In this document: piece after piece, positions 52,601 to 64,000 of the stretch
How the letters are laid out: the number at the start of each line of letters is the position of its first letter
Position numbering within the stretch: position 1 is the first letter of the stretch
Source of the DNA: Amblyomma americanum
Lineage: Eukaryota; Arthropoda; Arachnida; Ixodida; Ixodidae
Assembly (NCBI RefSeq): GCF_052857255.1
Contig: NC_135497.1
Location: 546,821,531 to 546,885,530, forward strand
Direction of reading: 5' to 3'
DNA length: 64,000 bases
Position numbers and translations under genes: made by a program
Notes under the pieces: generated by a model
What the model was told of the DNA's origin: nothing
Databases searched by the model: none
What the model saw: the letters and a program-made list of their open reading frames with translations, nothing else

Positions 52601-52840
52601 AGAAAACCCTTCATTTCTGCAAGAAAAAGAAACACACACGGGTAGGCCGCCCTATAGATATGTGATCTGCCCGCTGGAGTGGGTATATCTCGCATATTGT
52701 ACATCTGATATTGGTCGCAAAGCCAATGTCTATTGGTAAACAAGTTTAAAACGTCCGAGGTGTTCCGAGAGATGTCCGATCCGACGAAGCATTCGGTCAG
52801 GAAAGATCTTTGAAGGCAGTTCGCAGTGTATACCGGATTG
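49670..52840 (+). repeat. 10-monomer block, copy 1 of the 61.1-64.0 kb block
   Basis: This runs from a monomer with CCGACGAAACATTCGG (about 49685) and is repeated at 61.14 kb at an offset of 11470-11471. Near 51.5 kb the offset drops to 11161 because the later copy lacks one CAAATATATAGC monomer (51.49-51.80 kb). Inside this block, 51.43-52.6 kb is a copy of 48.95-50.12 kb (offset 2482), so two rounds of duplication are nested. Confidence 0.9.
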
Positions 52841-55690
52841 TTTTTTTTTCCGAATATATAGCTTTCGTTGAACTATAGGAAGTTTTTGGAATTCTTTTAT
52901 TGACATATCCCAAAAAAACCCTTCATTTCTGCAAGAAAAAGAAACACACACACGGGTAGGCGGCCCTATAGATATGTGATCTGCCCGCTTGAGTGGGTAT
53001 ATCTCGCATATTGTACATCTGATATTGGTCGCGAAGCCGATGTCTATTGGCAAACAAGTTTAAAACGTCCGAGGTGTTCTGAGAGATGTCCGATCCGACG
53101 AAGCATTCGGTCAGGAAAGATCTTTAAAGGCAGTTCGCAGTGTATACCGGATTGTTTTTTCCGAATATATAGCTTTTGTTGAACTATAGGTACTTGTTGG
53201 AATTCTTTTATTGATGTATCTAAAAAAACCTTCATTTCTGCAAGAAAAAGAAACACACATGGGTAGGCGGCCCTATAGATATGTGATCTGCCCGCTGGAG
53301 TGGGTATACCTCGCATATTGTACATCTGATATTGGTCGAAAAGCCGATGTCTATTGGTAAACAAGTTTAAAACTTCCGAGGTGTTCCGAGAGATCTGCGA
53401 TCCGAAGAAGCATTCGGTCAGGAAAGATCTTTGAAGGCAGTTCGCAGTGTATACCGGATTGTTTTTTCCGAATATATACCTTTTGTTGAACTATAGGAAT
53501 TTTTGGAATTCTTTTATTGACAATCTCAAAAAAACCCTTCATTTCTGCAAGAAAAAGAAACACACACGGGTATGCGGCCCTATAGATATGTGATCTGCCT
53601 GGTGGAGTGGGTATATCTCGCATATTGTACATCTGATATTGGTCGCAAAGCCGATTTCTATTGGTAAACAAGTTTAAAACGTCCGAGGTGTTTTGAGAGA
53701 TGTCCGATCCGACGAAGCATTCGGTCAGAAAAGATCTTTGAAGGCCGTTCGCAGTGTACACCAGATTGTTTTTTTCCGAATAAATAGCTTTTGTTGAATA
53801 AAGGAACTTTTTGGAATTCTTTTATTGACATATCTAAAAAAAACCTTCATTTCTGCAAGAAAAAGAAACACACACAGGTAGGCGGCCCTATAGATATGTG
53901 ATCTGCTCGCTGGAGTGGGTATATCTCGCATATTGTACATCTGATATTGGTCGCAAAGCCGATGTCTATTGGTAAACAAGTTTAAAAATGTCCGAGGTGT
54001 TCTGAGAGATGTCCGATCCGACGAAGCATTCGGTCAGGAAAGATCTTTGAAGGCAGCTCGCAGTGTATACCGGATTGTTTTTTCCGAATATATAGCTTTT
54101 GTTGAACTACAGGAACTTTATGGAATTCTTTTATTGACATATCTCAAAAAAACCCTTCATTTCTGCAAGAAAAAGAAACACACACGGGTAGGCCGCCCTC
54201 TAAATATGTGATCTGCCCGCTGGAGTGGGTATATCTCGCATATTGTACATCTGATATTGGTCGCAAAGCCAATGTCTATTGGTAAACATGTTTAAAACAT
54301 CCGAGGTGTTCTGAGAGATGTCCGATCCGACGAAGCATTCGGTCAGGAAAGATTTTTGAAGGCAGTTTGCAGTGTATACCGGATTGTTTTTTTTTCGAAT
54401 ATATTGCTTTCCTTGAACTATAGGAACTTTTTGGAACTCTTTTATTGACATATCTCAAAAAAACCCTTCATTTCTGCAAGAAAAAGAAACACACACGGGT
54501 AGGCGGCCCTATAGATATGTGATCTGCCCGCTGGAGTGGGTATATCTTGCATATTGTACATCTGATATTGGTCGCAAAGCCAATGTCTATTGGTAAACAA
54601 GTTTAAAACGTCCGAGGTGTTCCGAGAGATGTCCGGTCCGACGAAGCATTCGGTCAGGAAAGATCTTTGAAGGCAGTTCGCAGTGTATACCGGATTGTTT
54701 TTTTTCCGAATATATAGCTTTCGTTGAACTATAGGAAGTTTTTGGAATTCTTTTATTGACATATCCCAAAAAAAAACCCTTCATTTCTGCAAGAAAAAGA
54801 AACACACACGGGTAGGCGGCCCTATAGATTTGTGATCTGCCCGATCGAGTTGGTATATCCCGCATATTGTACATCTGATATTGGTAGCAAAGCCGATGTC
54901 TATTGGTAAACAAGTTTAAAACGTCCGAGGTGTTCCGAGAGATGTCCGATCCGACGAAGCATTCGGTCAGGAAAGATCTTTGAAGGCAGTTCGCAGTGTA
55001 CACCAGATTGTTTTTTTCCGAATAAATAGCTTTTGTTGAATAAAGGAACTTTTTGGAATTCTTTTATTGACATATATAAAAAAAAACCTTCATTTCTGCA
55101 AGAAAAAGAAACACACACGGGTAGGTGGCCCTATAGATATGTGATCTGCTCGCTGGAGTGGGTATATCTCGCATATTGTACATCTGATATTGGTCGCAAA
55201 GCCGATGTCTATTGGTAAACAAGTTTAAAAATGTCCGAGGTGTTCTGAGAGATGTCCGATCCGACGAAGCATTCGGTCAGGAAAGATCGTTGAAGGCAGT
55301 TCGCAGTGTATACCGAATTGTTTTTTCCGAATATATAGCTTTTGTTGAACTACAGGAACTTTATGGAATTCTTTTATTGACATATCTCAAAAAAACCCTT
55401 CATTTCTGCAAGAAAAAGAAACACACACGGGTAGGCCGCCCTATAAATATGTGATCTGCCCGCTGGAGTGGGTATATCTCGCATATTGTACATCTGATAT
55501 TGGTCGCAAAGCCAATGTCTATTGGTAAACATGTTTAAAACATCCGAGGTGTTCTGAGAGATGTCCGATCCGACGAAGAATTCGGTCAGGAAAGATTTTT
55601 GAAGGCAGTTTGCAGTGTATACCGGATTGTTTTTTTTCCGAATATATTGCTTTCCTTGAACTATAGGAACTTTTTGGAACTCTTTTATTG
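52841..55690 (+). repeat. Copy of 46.0-47.4 kb plus related monomers
   Basis: About 52.61-54.23 kb copies 45.78-47.4 kb at offset 6829, sharing GCCGTTCGC, GTACACCAG, GAATAAAGG and AAAAATGTCC. About 54.20-54.77 kb copies 43.96-44.53 kb (offset 10242). About 55.21-55.70 kb repeats 53.97-54.46 kb (offset 1243, four monomers), including GGAACTC. A CCCGATCGAG monomer lies near 54841. Confidence 0.85.
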
Positions 55691-56960
55691 ACATATCTCA
55701 AAAAAACCCTTCATTTCTGCAAGAAAAAGAAACACACACGGGTTGGCGGCCCCATAGATATGTGATCTGCCCGCTGGAGTGGGTATATCCCGCATATTGT
55801 ACATCTGATATTGGTAGCAAAGCCGATGTCTGTTGGTAAACAAGTTTAAAATGTCCGAGGTGTTCTGAGAGATGTCCAATCCGACGAAGCATTTGGTCAG
55901 GAAAGATTTTTGAAGGCAGTTCGCAGTGTATACCGGATTGTTTTTTTTCGAATATATAGCTTTCGTTGAACTATAGGAACTTTTTAGAATTCTTTTATTG
56001 ACATATCTAAAAAACCCTTCATTTCTGCAAGAAAAAGAAACACACACGGGTAGGCGGCCCTATAGATATGTGATCTGCCCGCTGGAGTGGGTATATCTCG
56101 CATATTGTACATCTGATACTGGTCGCAAAGCCAATGTCTATTGGTAAACAAGTTTAAAACGTCCGAGGTGTTCCGAGAGATGTCCGATCCGACGAAGCAT
56201 TCGGTCAGGAAAGATCTTTGAAGGCAGTTCGCAGTGTATACCGGATTGTTTTTTTTCCGAATATATAGCTTTCGTTGAACTATAGGAACTTTTTGGAATT
56301 CTTTTATGGACATATCTCAAGAAAACCCTTCATTTCTGCAAGAAGAAACACACACGGGTAGGCGGCCCTATAGATACGTGATCTGCCCGCTGGAGTGGGT
56401 ATATCTCGCATATTGTACATCTGATATTGGTAGCAAAGCCGATGTCTATTGGTAAACAAGTTTAAAACGTCCGAGGTGTTCTGAGATATGTCCGATCCGA
56501 CGAAGCATTCGGTCAGGAAAGATATTTGAAGGCAGTTCGCAGTGTATACCGGATTGTTTTTTTTTCGAATATATAGCTTTCGTTGAACTATAGGAACTTT
56601 TTAGAATTCTTTTATTGACATATCTAAAAAACCCTTCATTTCTGCAAGAAAAAGAAACACACACGGGTAGGCCGCCCTATAGATATGTGATCTGCCCGCT
56701 GGAGTGGGTATATCTCGCATATTGCACATCATCTGATATTGGTCGCAAAGCCAATGTCTATTGGTAAACAAGTTTAAAACGTCCGAGGTGTTCCGAGAGA
56801 TGTCCGATCCGACGAAGCATTCGGTCAGGAAAGATCTTTGAAGGCAGTTCGCAGTGTATACCGGATTGTTTTTTTTCCGAATATATAGCTTTCGTTGAAC
56901 TATAGGAAGTTTTTGGAATTCTTTTATTGACATATCCCAAAAAAACCTTTCATTTCTGCA
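55691..56960 (+). repeat. Satellite segment
   Basis: About four monomers: one with CTGTTGGTAAAC and AAAATGTCC, two of the GAGATATGTCC and GAAGTTTTTGG groups, and one with a 3-bp duplication (CACATCATCTGATATTGG near 56725). A 6-bp shortening of the A-rich stretch (GCAAGAAGAAACAC) lies near 56338. Nothing apart from satellite was seen. Confidence 0.82.
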
Positions 56961-59764
56961 AGAAAAAGAAACACACACACACGGGTAGGCGGCCCTAAAG
57001 ATATGTGATCTGCCCGCTTGAGTGGGTATATCTCGCATATTGTACATCTGATATTGGTCGCAAAGCCGATGTCTATTGGTAAACAAGTTTAAAACGTCCG
57101 AGGTGTTCTGAGAGATGTCCGATCCGACGAAGCATTCGGTCAGGAAAGATATTTGAAAGCAGTTCGCAGTGTATACCGGATTATTTTTTTTCCGAATATA
57201 TAGCTTTCATTGAACTATAGGAACTTTTTGGAATTATTTTACTGACATATCTAAAAAAACCCTTCATGTCTAAAAGAAAAAGAAACACACACGGATAGGC
57301 GGCCCTATAGATATGTGATATGCCCGCTGGAGTGGGTATATGCCGCATATTGTACATCTGATATTGGTAGCAAAGCCGATGTCTATTGGTAAACAAGTTT
57401 AAAACGTCCGAGGTGTTCTGAGAGATGTCCAATCCGACGAAGCATTCGGTCAGGAAAGATCTTTGAAGGCAGTTCGCAGTGTATACCGGATGGTTTTTTT
57501 TTTCGAATATATAGCTTTCGTTGAGCTATAGGAACTTTTTGAAATTCTTTTATTGACATATCTCAAAAAAACCCTTCATTTCTGGAAGAAAAAGAAACAC
57601 ACACGGGTAGTCGGCCCTATAGATATGTGATCTGCCCACTGGAGTGGGTATATCCCGCATATTGTACATCTGATATTGGTAGCAAAACCGATGTCTATTG
57701 GTAAACAAGTTTAAAACATCCGAGGTGTTCTGAGAGATGTCCAATCCGACGAAGCATTCGGTCAGGAAAGATTTTTGAAGGCAGTTCGCAATGTATACCG
57801 GATTGTTTTTTTTCCGAATATATAGCTTTCGTTGAACTATAGGAACTTTTTGGAATTCTTTTATTGACTTATCTCAAAAAAACCCTTCATTTCTGCAAAA
57901 GAAACACACACGGGTAGGCGGCCCTATAGATATGTGATCTGCCCGCTGGAGTGGGTATATCTCGCATATTGTACATCTGATATTGGTAGCAAAGCCGATG
58001 TCTATTGGTAAAAGAGTTTAAAACGTCCGAGGTGTTCTGAGAGATCTCCAATCCGACGAAGCATTCGGTCGGGAAAGATCTTTGAAGGCAGTTCGCAGTG
58101 TATACCAGATTGTTTTTTTTCCCAATATATAGCTTTCGTTGAACTATAGGAACTTTTTGGAATTCTTTTATTGACATATCTCAAAAAAAAACTTCTTTTC
58201 TCAAAGAAAGAAACACACACGGGTAGGCGGCCCTATAGATACGTGATCTGCCCGCTGGAGTGGGTATATCTCGCATATTGTACATCTGATATTGGTAGCA
58301 AAGCCGATGTCTATTGGTAAACAAGTTTAAAACGTCCGAGGTGTTCTGAGAGATGTCCGATCCGACGAAGCATTCGGTTAGGAAAGATCTTTGAAGGCAG
58401 TTCGCAGTGTATACCGGATTGTTTTTTTTCCGGATATATAGCTTTCGTTGAACTATAGGAACTTTTTGGAATTCTTTTATTGACATATCCCAAAAAAAAC
58501 CTTCATTTCTGCAAGAAAAAGAAACACACACGGGTAGGCGGCCCTATAGATATGTGATCTGCCCGCTTGAGTGGGTATATCTCGCATATTGTACATCTGA
58601 TATTGGTCGCAAAGCCGATGTCTATTGGTAAACAAGTTTAAAACGTCCGAGGTGTTCTGAGAGATGTCCGATCCGACGAAGCATTCGGTCAGGAAAGATC
58701 TTTGAAGGTAGTTCGCAGTGTATATCGGATTGTTTTTTCCGGATATATAGCTTTCGTTGAACTATAGGAACTTTTTGGAATTCTTTTATTGACATATCTA
58801 AAAAAAACCCTTCATTTCTTCAAGAAAAAGAAACACACACGGGTAGGCGGCCCTATAGATATGTGATCTGCCCGCTGGAGTGGGTATATCTCGCATATTG
58901 TATATCTGATATTGGTCGCAAAGCCGATGTCTATTGGTAAACATGTTTAAAACGTCCGAGGTGTTCTGAGAGATGTCCTATCCGACGAAGCATTCGGTCA
59001 GGAAAGATCTTTGAAGGCAGTTTGCAGGGTATACCGGATTGTTTTTTTTCCGAATATATTGCTTTCCTTGAGCTATAGGAACTTTTTGGAATTCTTTTAT
59101 TGACATATCTCAAAAAAACCCTTCATTTCTGCAAGAAAAAGAAACACACACGAGTAGGCGGCCCTATAGATATGTGATCTGCCCGCTGGAGTGGGTATAT
59201 CCCGCATATTGTACATCTGATATTGGTAGCAAAGCCGATGTCTGTTGGTAAACAAGTTTAAAATGTCCGAGGTGTTCTGAGAGATGTCCAATCCGACGAA
59301 GCATTCGGTCAGGAAAGATTTTTGAAGGCAGTTCGCAGTGTATACCGGATTGTTTTTTATTTCCGAATATATAGCTTTCGTTGAACTATAGGAACTTTTT
59401 GAAATTCTTTTATTGACTTATCTCAAAAAAGCATTCTTTTCTACAAGAAAGAAACACACACGGGTAGGCGGCCCTATAGATACGTGATCTGCCCGCTGGA
59501 GTGGGTATATCTCGCATATTGTACATCTGATATTGGTAGCAAAGCCGATATCTATAGGTAAACAAGTTTAAAACGTCCGAGGTGTTCTGAGAGATGTCCG
59601 ATCCGACGAAGCTTTCGGTCAGGAAAGATATTTTAAGGCAGTTCGCAGTGTATACCGGATTGTTTTTTTTCCGAATATATAGATTTCGTTGAACTATAGG
59701 AACTTTTTGGAATTCTTTTATTGACATATCCCAAAAAAACCTTTCATTTCTGCAAGAAAAAGAA
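56961..59764 (+). repeat. Recopied material from 1-2 kb and 14-17 kb
   Basis: GCCGCATATTG (57342), CTGGAAGAAA with GTAGTCGG (57582) and CTGCAAAAGAAAC (57892) match 1221, 1461 and 1771 at a constant offset of 56121. About 58.18-58.79 kb matches 13.87-14.48 kb (offset 44314), with TATATCGGATTG and CCGGATATATAGC. About 58.86-59.70 kb matches 15.78-16.62 kb (offset 43080), with AAACATGTTT, GAGCTATAGG and GATATTTTAAGG. Three consecutive pieces thus keep the order of the left part of the window. Confidence 0.88.
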
Positions 59765-61135
59765 ACACACACACGGGTAGGCGGCCCTAAAGATATGTGA
59801 TCTGCCCGCTTGAGTGGGTATATCTCGCATATTGTACATCTGATATTGGTCGCAAAGCCGATGTCTATTGGTAAACAAGTTTAAAACGTCCGAGGTGTTC
59901 TGAGAGATGTCCGATCCGACGAAGCATTCGGTCGGGAAAGATATTTGAAAGCAGTTCGCACTGTATACCGGATTATTTTTTTTCCGAATATATAGCTTTC
60001 ATTGAACTATAGGAACTTTTTGGAATTCTTTTACTGACATATCTAAAAAACCCTTCATGTCTAAAAGAAAAAGAAACACACACGGATAGGCGGCCCTATA
60101 GATATGTGATATGCCCGCTGGAGTGGGTATATGCCGCATATTGTACATCTGATATTGGTAGCAAAGCCGATGTCTATTGGTAAACAAGTTTAAAACGTCC
60201 GAGGTGTTCTGAGAGATGTCCAATCCGACGAAGCATTCGGTCAGGAAAGATCTTTGAAGGCAGTTCGCAGTGTATACCGGATGGTTTTTTTTTCCGAATA
60301 TATAGCTTTCGTTGAGCTATAGGAACTTTTTGGAATTCTTTTATTGACATATCTCAAAAAAACCCTTCATTTCTGCAAAAGAAACACACACGGGTAGGCG
60401 GCCCTATAGATATGTGATCTGCCCGCTGGAGTGGGTATATCTCGCATATTGTACATCTGATATTGGTAGCAAAGCCGATGTCTATTGGTAAAAGAGTTTA
60501 AAACGTCCGAGGTGTTCTGAGAGATCTCCAATCCGACGAAGCATTCGGTCGGGAAAGATCTTTGAAGGCAGTTCGCAGTGTATACCAGATTGTTTTTTTT
60601 CCCAATATATAGCTTTCGTTGAACTATAGGAACTTTTTGGAATTCTTTTATTGACATATCTCAAAAAAAAACTTCTTTTCTCAAAGAAAGAAACACACAC
60701 GGGTAGGCGGCCCTATAGATACGTGATCTGCCCGCTGGAGTGGGTATATCTCGCATATTGTACATCTGATATTGGTAGCAAAGCCGATGTCTATTGGTAA
60801 ACAAGTTTAAAACGTCCGAGGTGTTCTGAGAGATGTCCGATCCGACGAAGCATTCGGTCAGGAAAGATCTTTGAAGGCAGTTCGCAGTGTATACCGGATT
60901 GTTTTTTTTCCGGATATATAGCTTTCGTTGAACTATAGGAACTTTTTGGAATTCTTTTATTGACATATCCCAAAAAAAACCTTCATTTCTGCAAGAAAAA
61001 GAAACACACACGGGTAGGCGGCCCTATAGATATGTGATCTGCCCGCTTGAGTGGGTATATCTCGCATATTGTACATCTGATATTGGTCGCAAAGCCGATG
61101 TCTATTGGTAAACAAGTTTAAAACGTCCGAGGTGT
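59765..61135 (+). repeat. Copy of 57.0-58.66 kb, one monomer shorter
   Basis: The offset is 2791 at GCCGCATATTG (60133) and 2480 from CTGCAAAAGAAAC (60372) to about 61.13 kb. The GTAGTCGG monomer of the first copy (about 57.58-57.89 kb) is absent. The same monomer is missing from the rearranged copy at 3.3-5.2 kb. Other shared markers are AAAGAGTTT, GGTCGGG, TTCTCAAAGAAAG and CCGGATATATAGC. Confidence 0.9.
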
Positions 61136-64000
61136 TCTGAGAGATGTCCGATCCGACGAAACATTCGGTCAGGAAAGATCTTTAAAGGCAGTTCGCAGTG
61201 TATACCGGATTGTTTTTTCCGAATATATAGCTTTTGTTGAACTATAGGTACTTGTTAGAATTCTTTTATTGATGTATCTAAAAAAACCTTCATTTCTGCA
61301 AGAAAAAGAAACACACATGGGTAGGCGGCCCTATAGATATGTGATCTGCCCGCTGGAGTGGGTATACCTCGCATATTGTACATCTGATATTGGTCGAAAA
61401 GCCGATGTCTATTGGTAAACAAGTTTAAAACGTCCGAGGTGTTCTGAGAGATGTCCAATCCGACGAAGCATTCGGTCAGGAAAAATCTTTGAAGGCAGTT
61501 CGCAGTGTATACCGGATTGTTTTTTTTCGAATATATAGCTTTCGTTGAACTATAGGAACTTTTTGGAATTCTTTTATTGACATATCTCAAGAAAACCCTT
61601 CATTTCTGCAAGAAAAAGAAACACACACGGGTAGGCCGCCCTATAGATATGTGATCTGCCGCTGGAATGGGTATATCTCGCATATTGTACACGTGATATT
61701 GGTCGCAAAGCCGATGTCTGTTGGTAAACAAGTTTAAAACGTCCGAGGTGTTCCGAGAGATGTCCGATCCGACGAAGCATTCGGTCAGGAAAGATATTTG
61801 AAGGCAGTTCGCAGTGTATACCGGATTGTTTTTTTTCGAATATATAGCTTTCGTTGAACTATAGGAACTTTTTAGAATTCTTTTATTGACATATCTAAAA
61901 AACCTCTTCATTTCTGCAAGAAAAAGAAACACACACGGGTAGGCCGCCCTATAGATATGTGATCTGCCCGCTGGAGTGGGTATATCTCGCATATTGTACA
62001 TCTGATACTGGTCGCAAAGCCAATGTCTATTGGTAAACAAGTTTAAAACGTCCGAGGTGTTCCGAGAGATGTCCGATCCGACGAAGCATTCGGTCAGGAA
62101 AGATCTTTGAAGGCAGTTCGCAGTGTATACCGGATTGTTTTTTTTTTCGAATATATAGCTTTCGTTGAACTATAGGAAGTTTTTGGAATTTTTTTATTGA
62201 CATATCCCAAAAAAACCCTTCATTTCTGCAAGAAAAAGAAACACACACACGGGTAGGCGGCCCTATAGATATGTGATCTGCCCGCTTGAGTGGGTATATC
62301 TCGCATATTGTACATCTGATATTGGTCGCAAAGCCGATGTCTATTGGTAAACAAGTTTAAAACGTCCGAGGTGTTCTGAGAGATGTCCGATCCGACGAAG
62401 CATTCGGTCAGGAAAGATATTTGAAAGCAGTTCGCAGTGAATACCGGATTGTTTTTTTCCGAATATATAGCTTTCATTGAACTATAGGAACTTTTTGGAA
62501 TTCTTTTACTGACATATCTCAAAAAAACCCTTCATGTCTGCAAGAAAAAGAAACACACACGGGTAGGCGGCCCTATAGATTTGTGATCTGCCCGATCGAG
62601 TGGGTATATCCCGCATATTGTACATCTGATATTGGTAGCAAAGCCGATGTCTATTGGTAAACAAGTTTAAAACGTCCGAGGTGTTCTGAGAGATGTCCAA
62701 TCCGACGAAGCATTCGGTCAGGAAAAATCTTTGAAGGCAGTTCGCAGTGTATACCGGATTGTTTTTTTTCGAATATATAGCTTTCGTTGAACTATAGGAA
62801 CTTTTTGGAATTCTTTTATTGACATATCTCAAGAAAACCCTTCATTTCTGCAAGAAGAAGAAACACACACGGGTAGGCGGCCCTATAGATACGTGATCTG
62901 CCCGCTGGAGTGGGTATATCTCGCATATTGTACATCTGATATTGGTAGCAAAGCCGATGTCTATTGGTAAACAAGTTTAAAACGTCCGAGGTGTTCTGAG
63001 ATATGTCCGATCCGACGAAGCATTCGGTCAGAAAAGATCTTTGAAGGCAGTTCGCAGTGTATACCGGATTGTTTTTTTTTCCGAATATATAGCTTTCGTT
63101 GAACTATAGGAAGTTTTTGGAATTCTTTTATTGACATATCCCAAAAAAACCCTTCATTTCTGCAAGAAAAAGAAACACACACACGGGTAGGCGGCCCTAT
63201 AGATATGTGATCTGCCCGCTTGAGTGGGTATATCTCGCATATTGTACATCTGATATTGGTCGCGAAGCCGATGTCTATTGGCATACAAGTTTAAAACGTC
63301 CGAGGTGTTCTGAGAGATGTCCGATCCGACGAAACATTCGGTCAGGAAAGATCTTTAAAGGCAGTTCGCAGTGTATACCGGATTGTTTTTTCCGAATATA
63401 TAGCTTTTGTTGAACTATAGGTACTTGTTGGAATTCTTTTATTGATGTATCTAAAAAAACCTTCATTTCTGCAAGAAAAAGAAACACACATGGGTAGGCG
63501 GCCCTATAGATATGTGATCTGCCCGCTGGAGTGGGTATACCTCGCATATTGTACATCTGATATTGGTCGAAAAGCCGATGTCTATTGGTAAACAAGTTTA
63601 AAACGTCCGAGGTGTTCTGAGAGATGTCCAATCCGACGAAGCATTCGGTCAGGAAAAATCTTTGAAGGCAGTTCGCAGTGTATACCGAATTGTTTTTTTC
63701 GAATATATAGCTTTCGTTGAACTATAGGAACTTTTTGGAATTCTTTTATTGACATATCTCAAGAAAACCCTTCATTTCTGCAAGAAAAAGAAACACACAC
63801 GGGTAGGCCGCCCTATAGATATGTGATCTGCCCGCTGGAGTGGGTATATCTCGCATATTGTACATCTGATATTGGTCGCAAAGCCAATGTCTATTGGTAA
63901 ACAAGTTTAAAACGTCCGAGGTGTTCCGAGAGATGTCCGATCCGACGAAGCATTCGGTCAGGAAAGATCTTTGAAGGCAGTTCGCAGTGTATACCGGATT
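61136..64000 (+). repeat. Copy of 49.67-52.84 kb, cut by the window end
   Basis: The match starts within the monomer at about 61.13-61.16 kb: upstream bases follow the 58.6 kb sequence (GTCGCAAAGCC) and downstream bases follow 49.67 kb (CGACGAAACATTCGG). The offset is 11470-11471 to about 62.97 kb, then 11161 to the end, because one monomer is missing. The copy continues past the window edge. Confidence 0.9.

Larger units (their letters stand above)
1..64000 (+). repeat. ~310-bp satellite DNA array, truncated by both window edges
   Basis: The whole window is a head-to-tail array of one unit of about 310 bp. The motif GTCTATTGGTAAAC recurs at 11, 324, 634, 949 and 1260 and continues at this spacing to the end, giving about 206 copies. 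Orientation and phase never change, and I saw no foreign insertion. The first base lies just before this motif, and the last base lies just before a T-run, so the array continues on both sides. Monomers differ by scattered substitutions and small indels that define recurring variants. Satellites of this length and extent are typical of centromeric or pericentromeric heterochromatin in eukaryotes; that location is inferred, not shown. The family and species were not recognised. Confidence 0.98.

Noticed and set aside
1..64000. Hundreds of open frames of 60-300 codons, mostly minus strand, with peptides such as MSIKEFQKVPIVQRK
   Set aside because: They repeat with the 310-bp unit, switch frame between monomers, end wherever a small indel occurs, and resemble no protein family I know. 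They are by-products of the satellite.
1..64000. CRISPR array
   Set aside because: The repeats are contiguous 310-bp units that are similar along their whole length. There are no short repeats separated by unique spacers and no cas genes.
1..64000. Gene for a tandem-repeat protein
   Set aside because: The unit is usually 310-311 bp, not a multiple of three, and length varies between copies, so no frame persists.
1..64000. Transposable element or viral insertion
   Set aside because: No terminal repeats, target-site duplications or polymerase-like frames were seen, and monomer phase is unbroken.
1..64000. Telomeric or ribosomal repeats
   Set aside because: No telomere-type short repeats and no rRNA or tRNA sequence were recognised.

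Overview
The window is one uninterrupted array of tandemly repeated satellite DNA. From the first base to the last, the same unit of about 310 bp (mostly 306-316 bp) repeats head to tail on one strand, roughly 206 times. I found no gene, RNA gene, transposon, inversion or unique sequence anywhere. Both window edges fall inside a monomer, so the array extends beyond both ends. The many short open frames, mostly on the minus strand, are the same few peptides recurring with the repeat. They end in different places because the period is usually not a multiple of three.

This is eukaryotic heterochromatin, most simply a centromeric or pericentromeric satellite. I do not recognise the family and cannot name the organism. 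The monomer is about 41% GC and usually carries one EcoRI site, one T-run, one A-run, a short CA run and about 14 CpG dinucleotides. CpG is not depleted (observed/expected about 1.07 by hand count in one monomer), which argues against a heavily CpG-methylated germline such as a typical vertebrate's. One conserved stretch resembles the 5' half of a CENP-B box but lacks its CGGG core.

The information in the window lies in how monomer variants are ordered. There is no single fixed higher-order unit. The array is a patchwork of multi-monomer blocks duplicated in direct orientation, and copies often differ by the gain or loss of whole monomers. The main blocks are: 0.84-3.3 kb, recopied at 3.3-5.2 kb minus two monomers; a 10-monomer period at 5.6-11.6 kb; a nested set at 16.0-21.9 kb; a three-copy unit of about 11-15 monomers at 22.3-33.8 kb; a 14-16-monomer tandem duplication at 33.8-43.0 kb; a 10-monomer period at 42.1-46.7 kb; shuffled pieces of the preceding blocks at 47-56 kb; and at 57-64 kb, recopies of material from 1-2 kb, 14-17 kb and 50-53 kb. 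The pattern fits repeated unequal exchange or amplification on register, with occasional long-range copying over more than 40 kb.

Block boundaries were found by eye from diagnostic variants and are good to roughly 50-300 bp. Offsets between copies were read directly from matching diagnostic positions.
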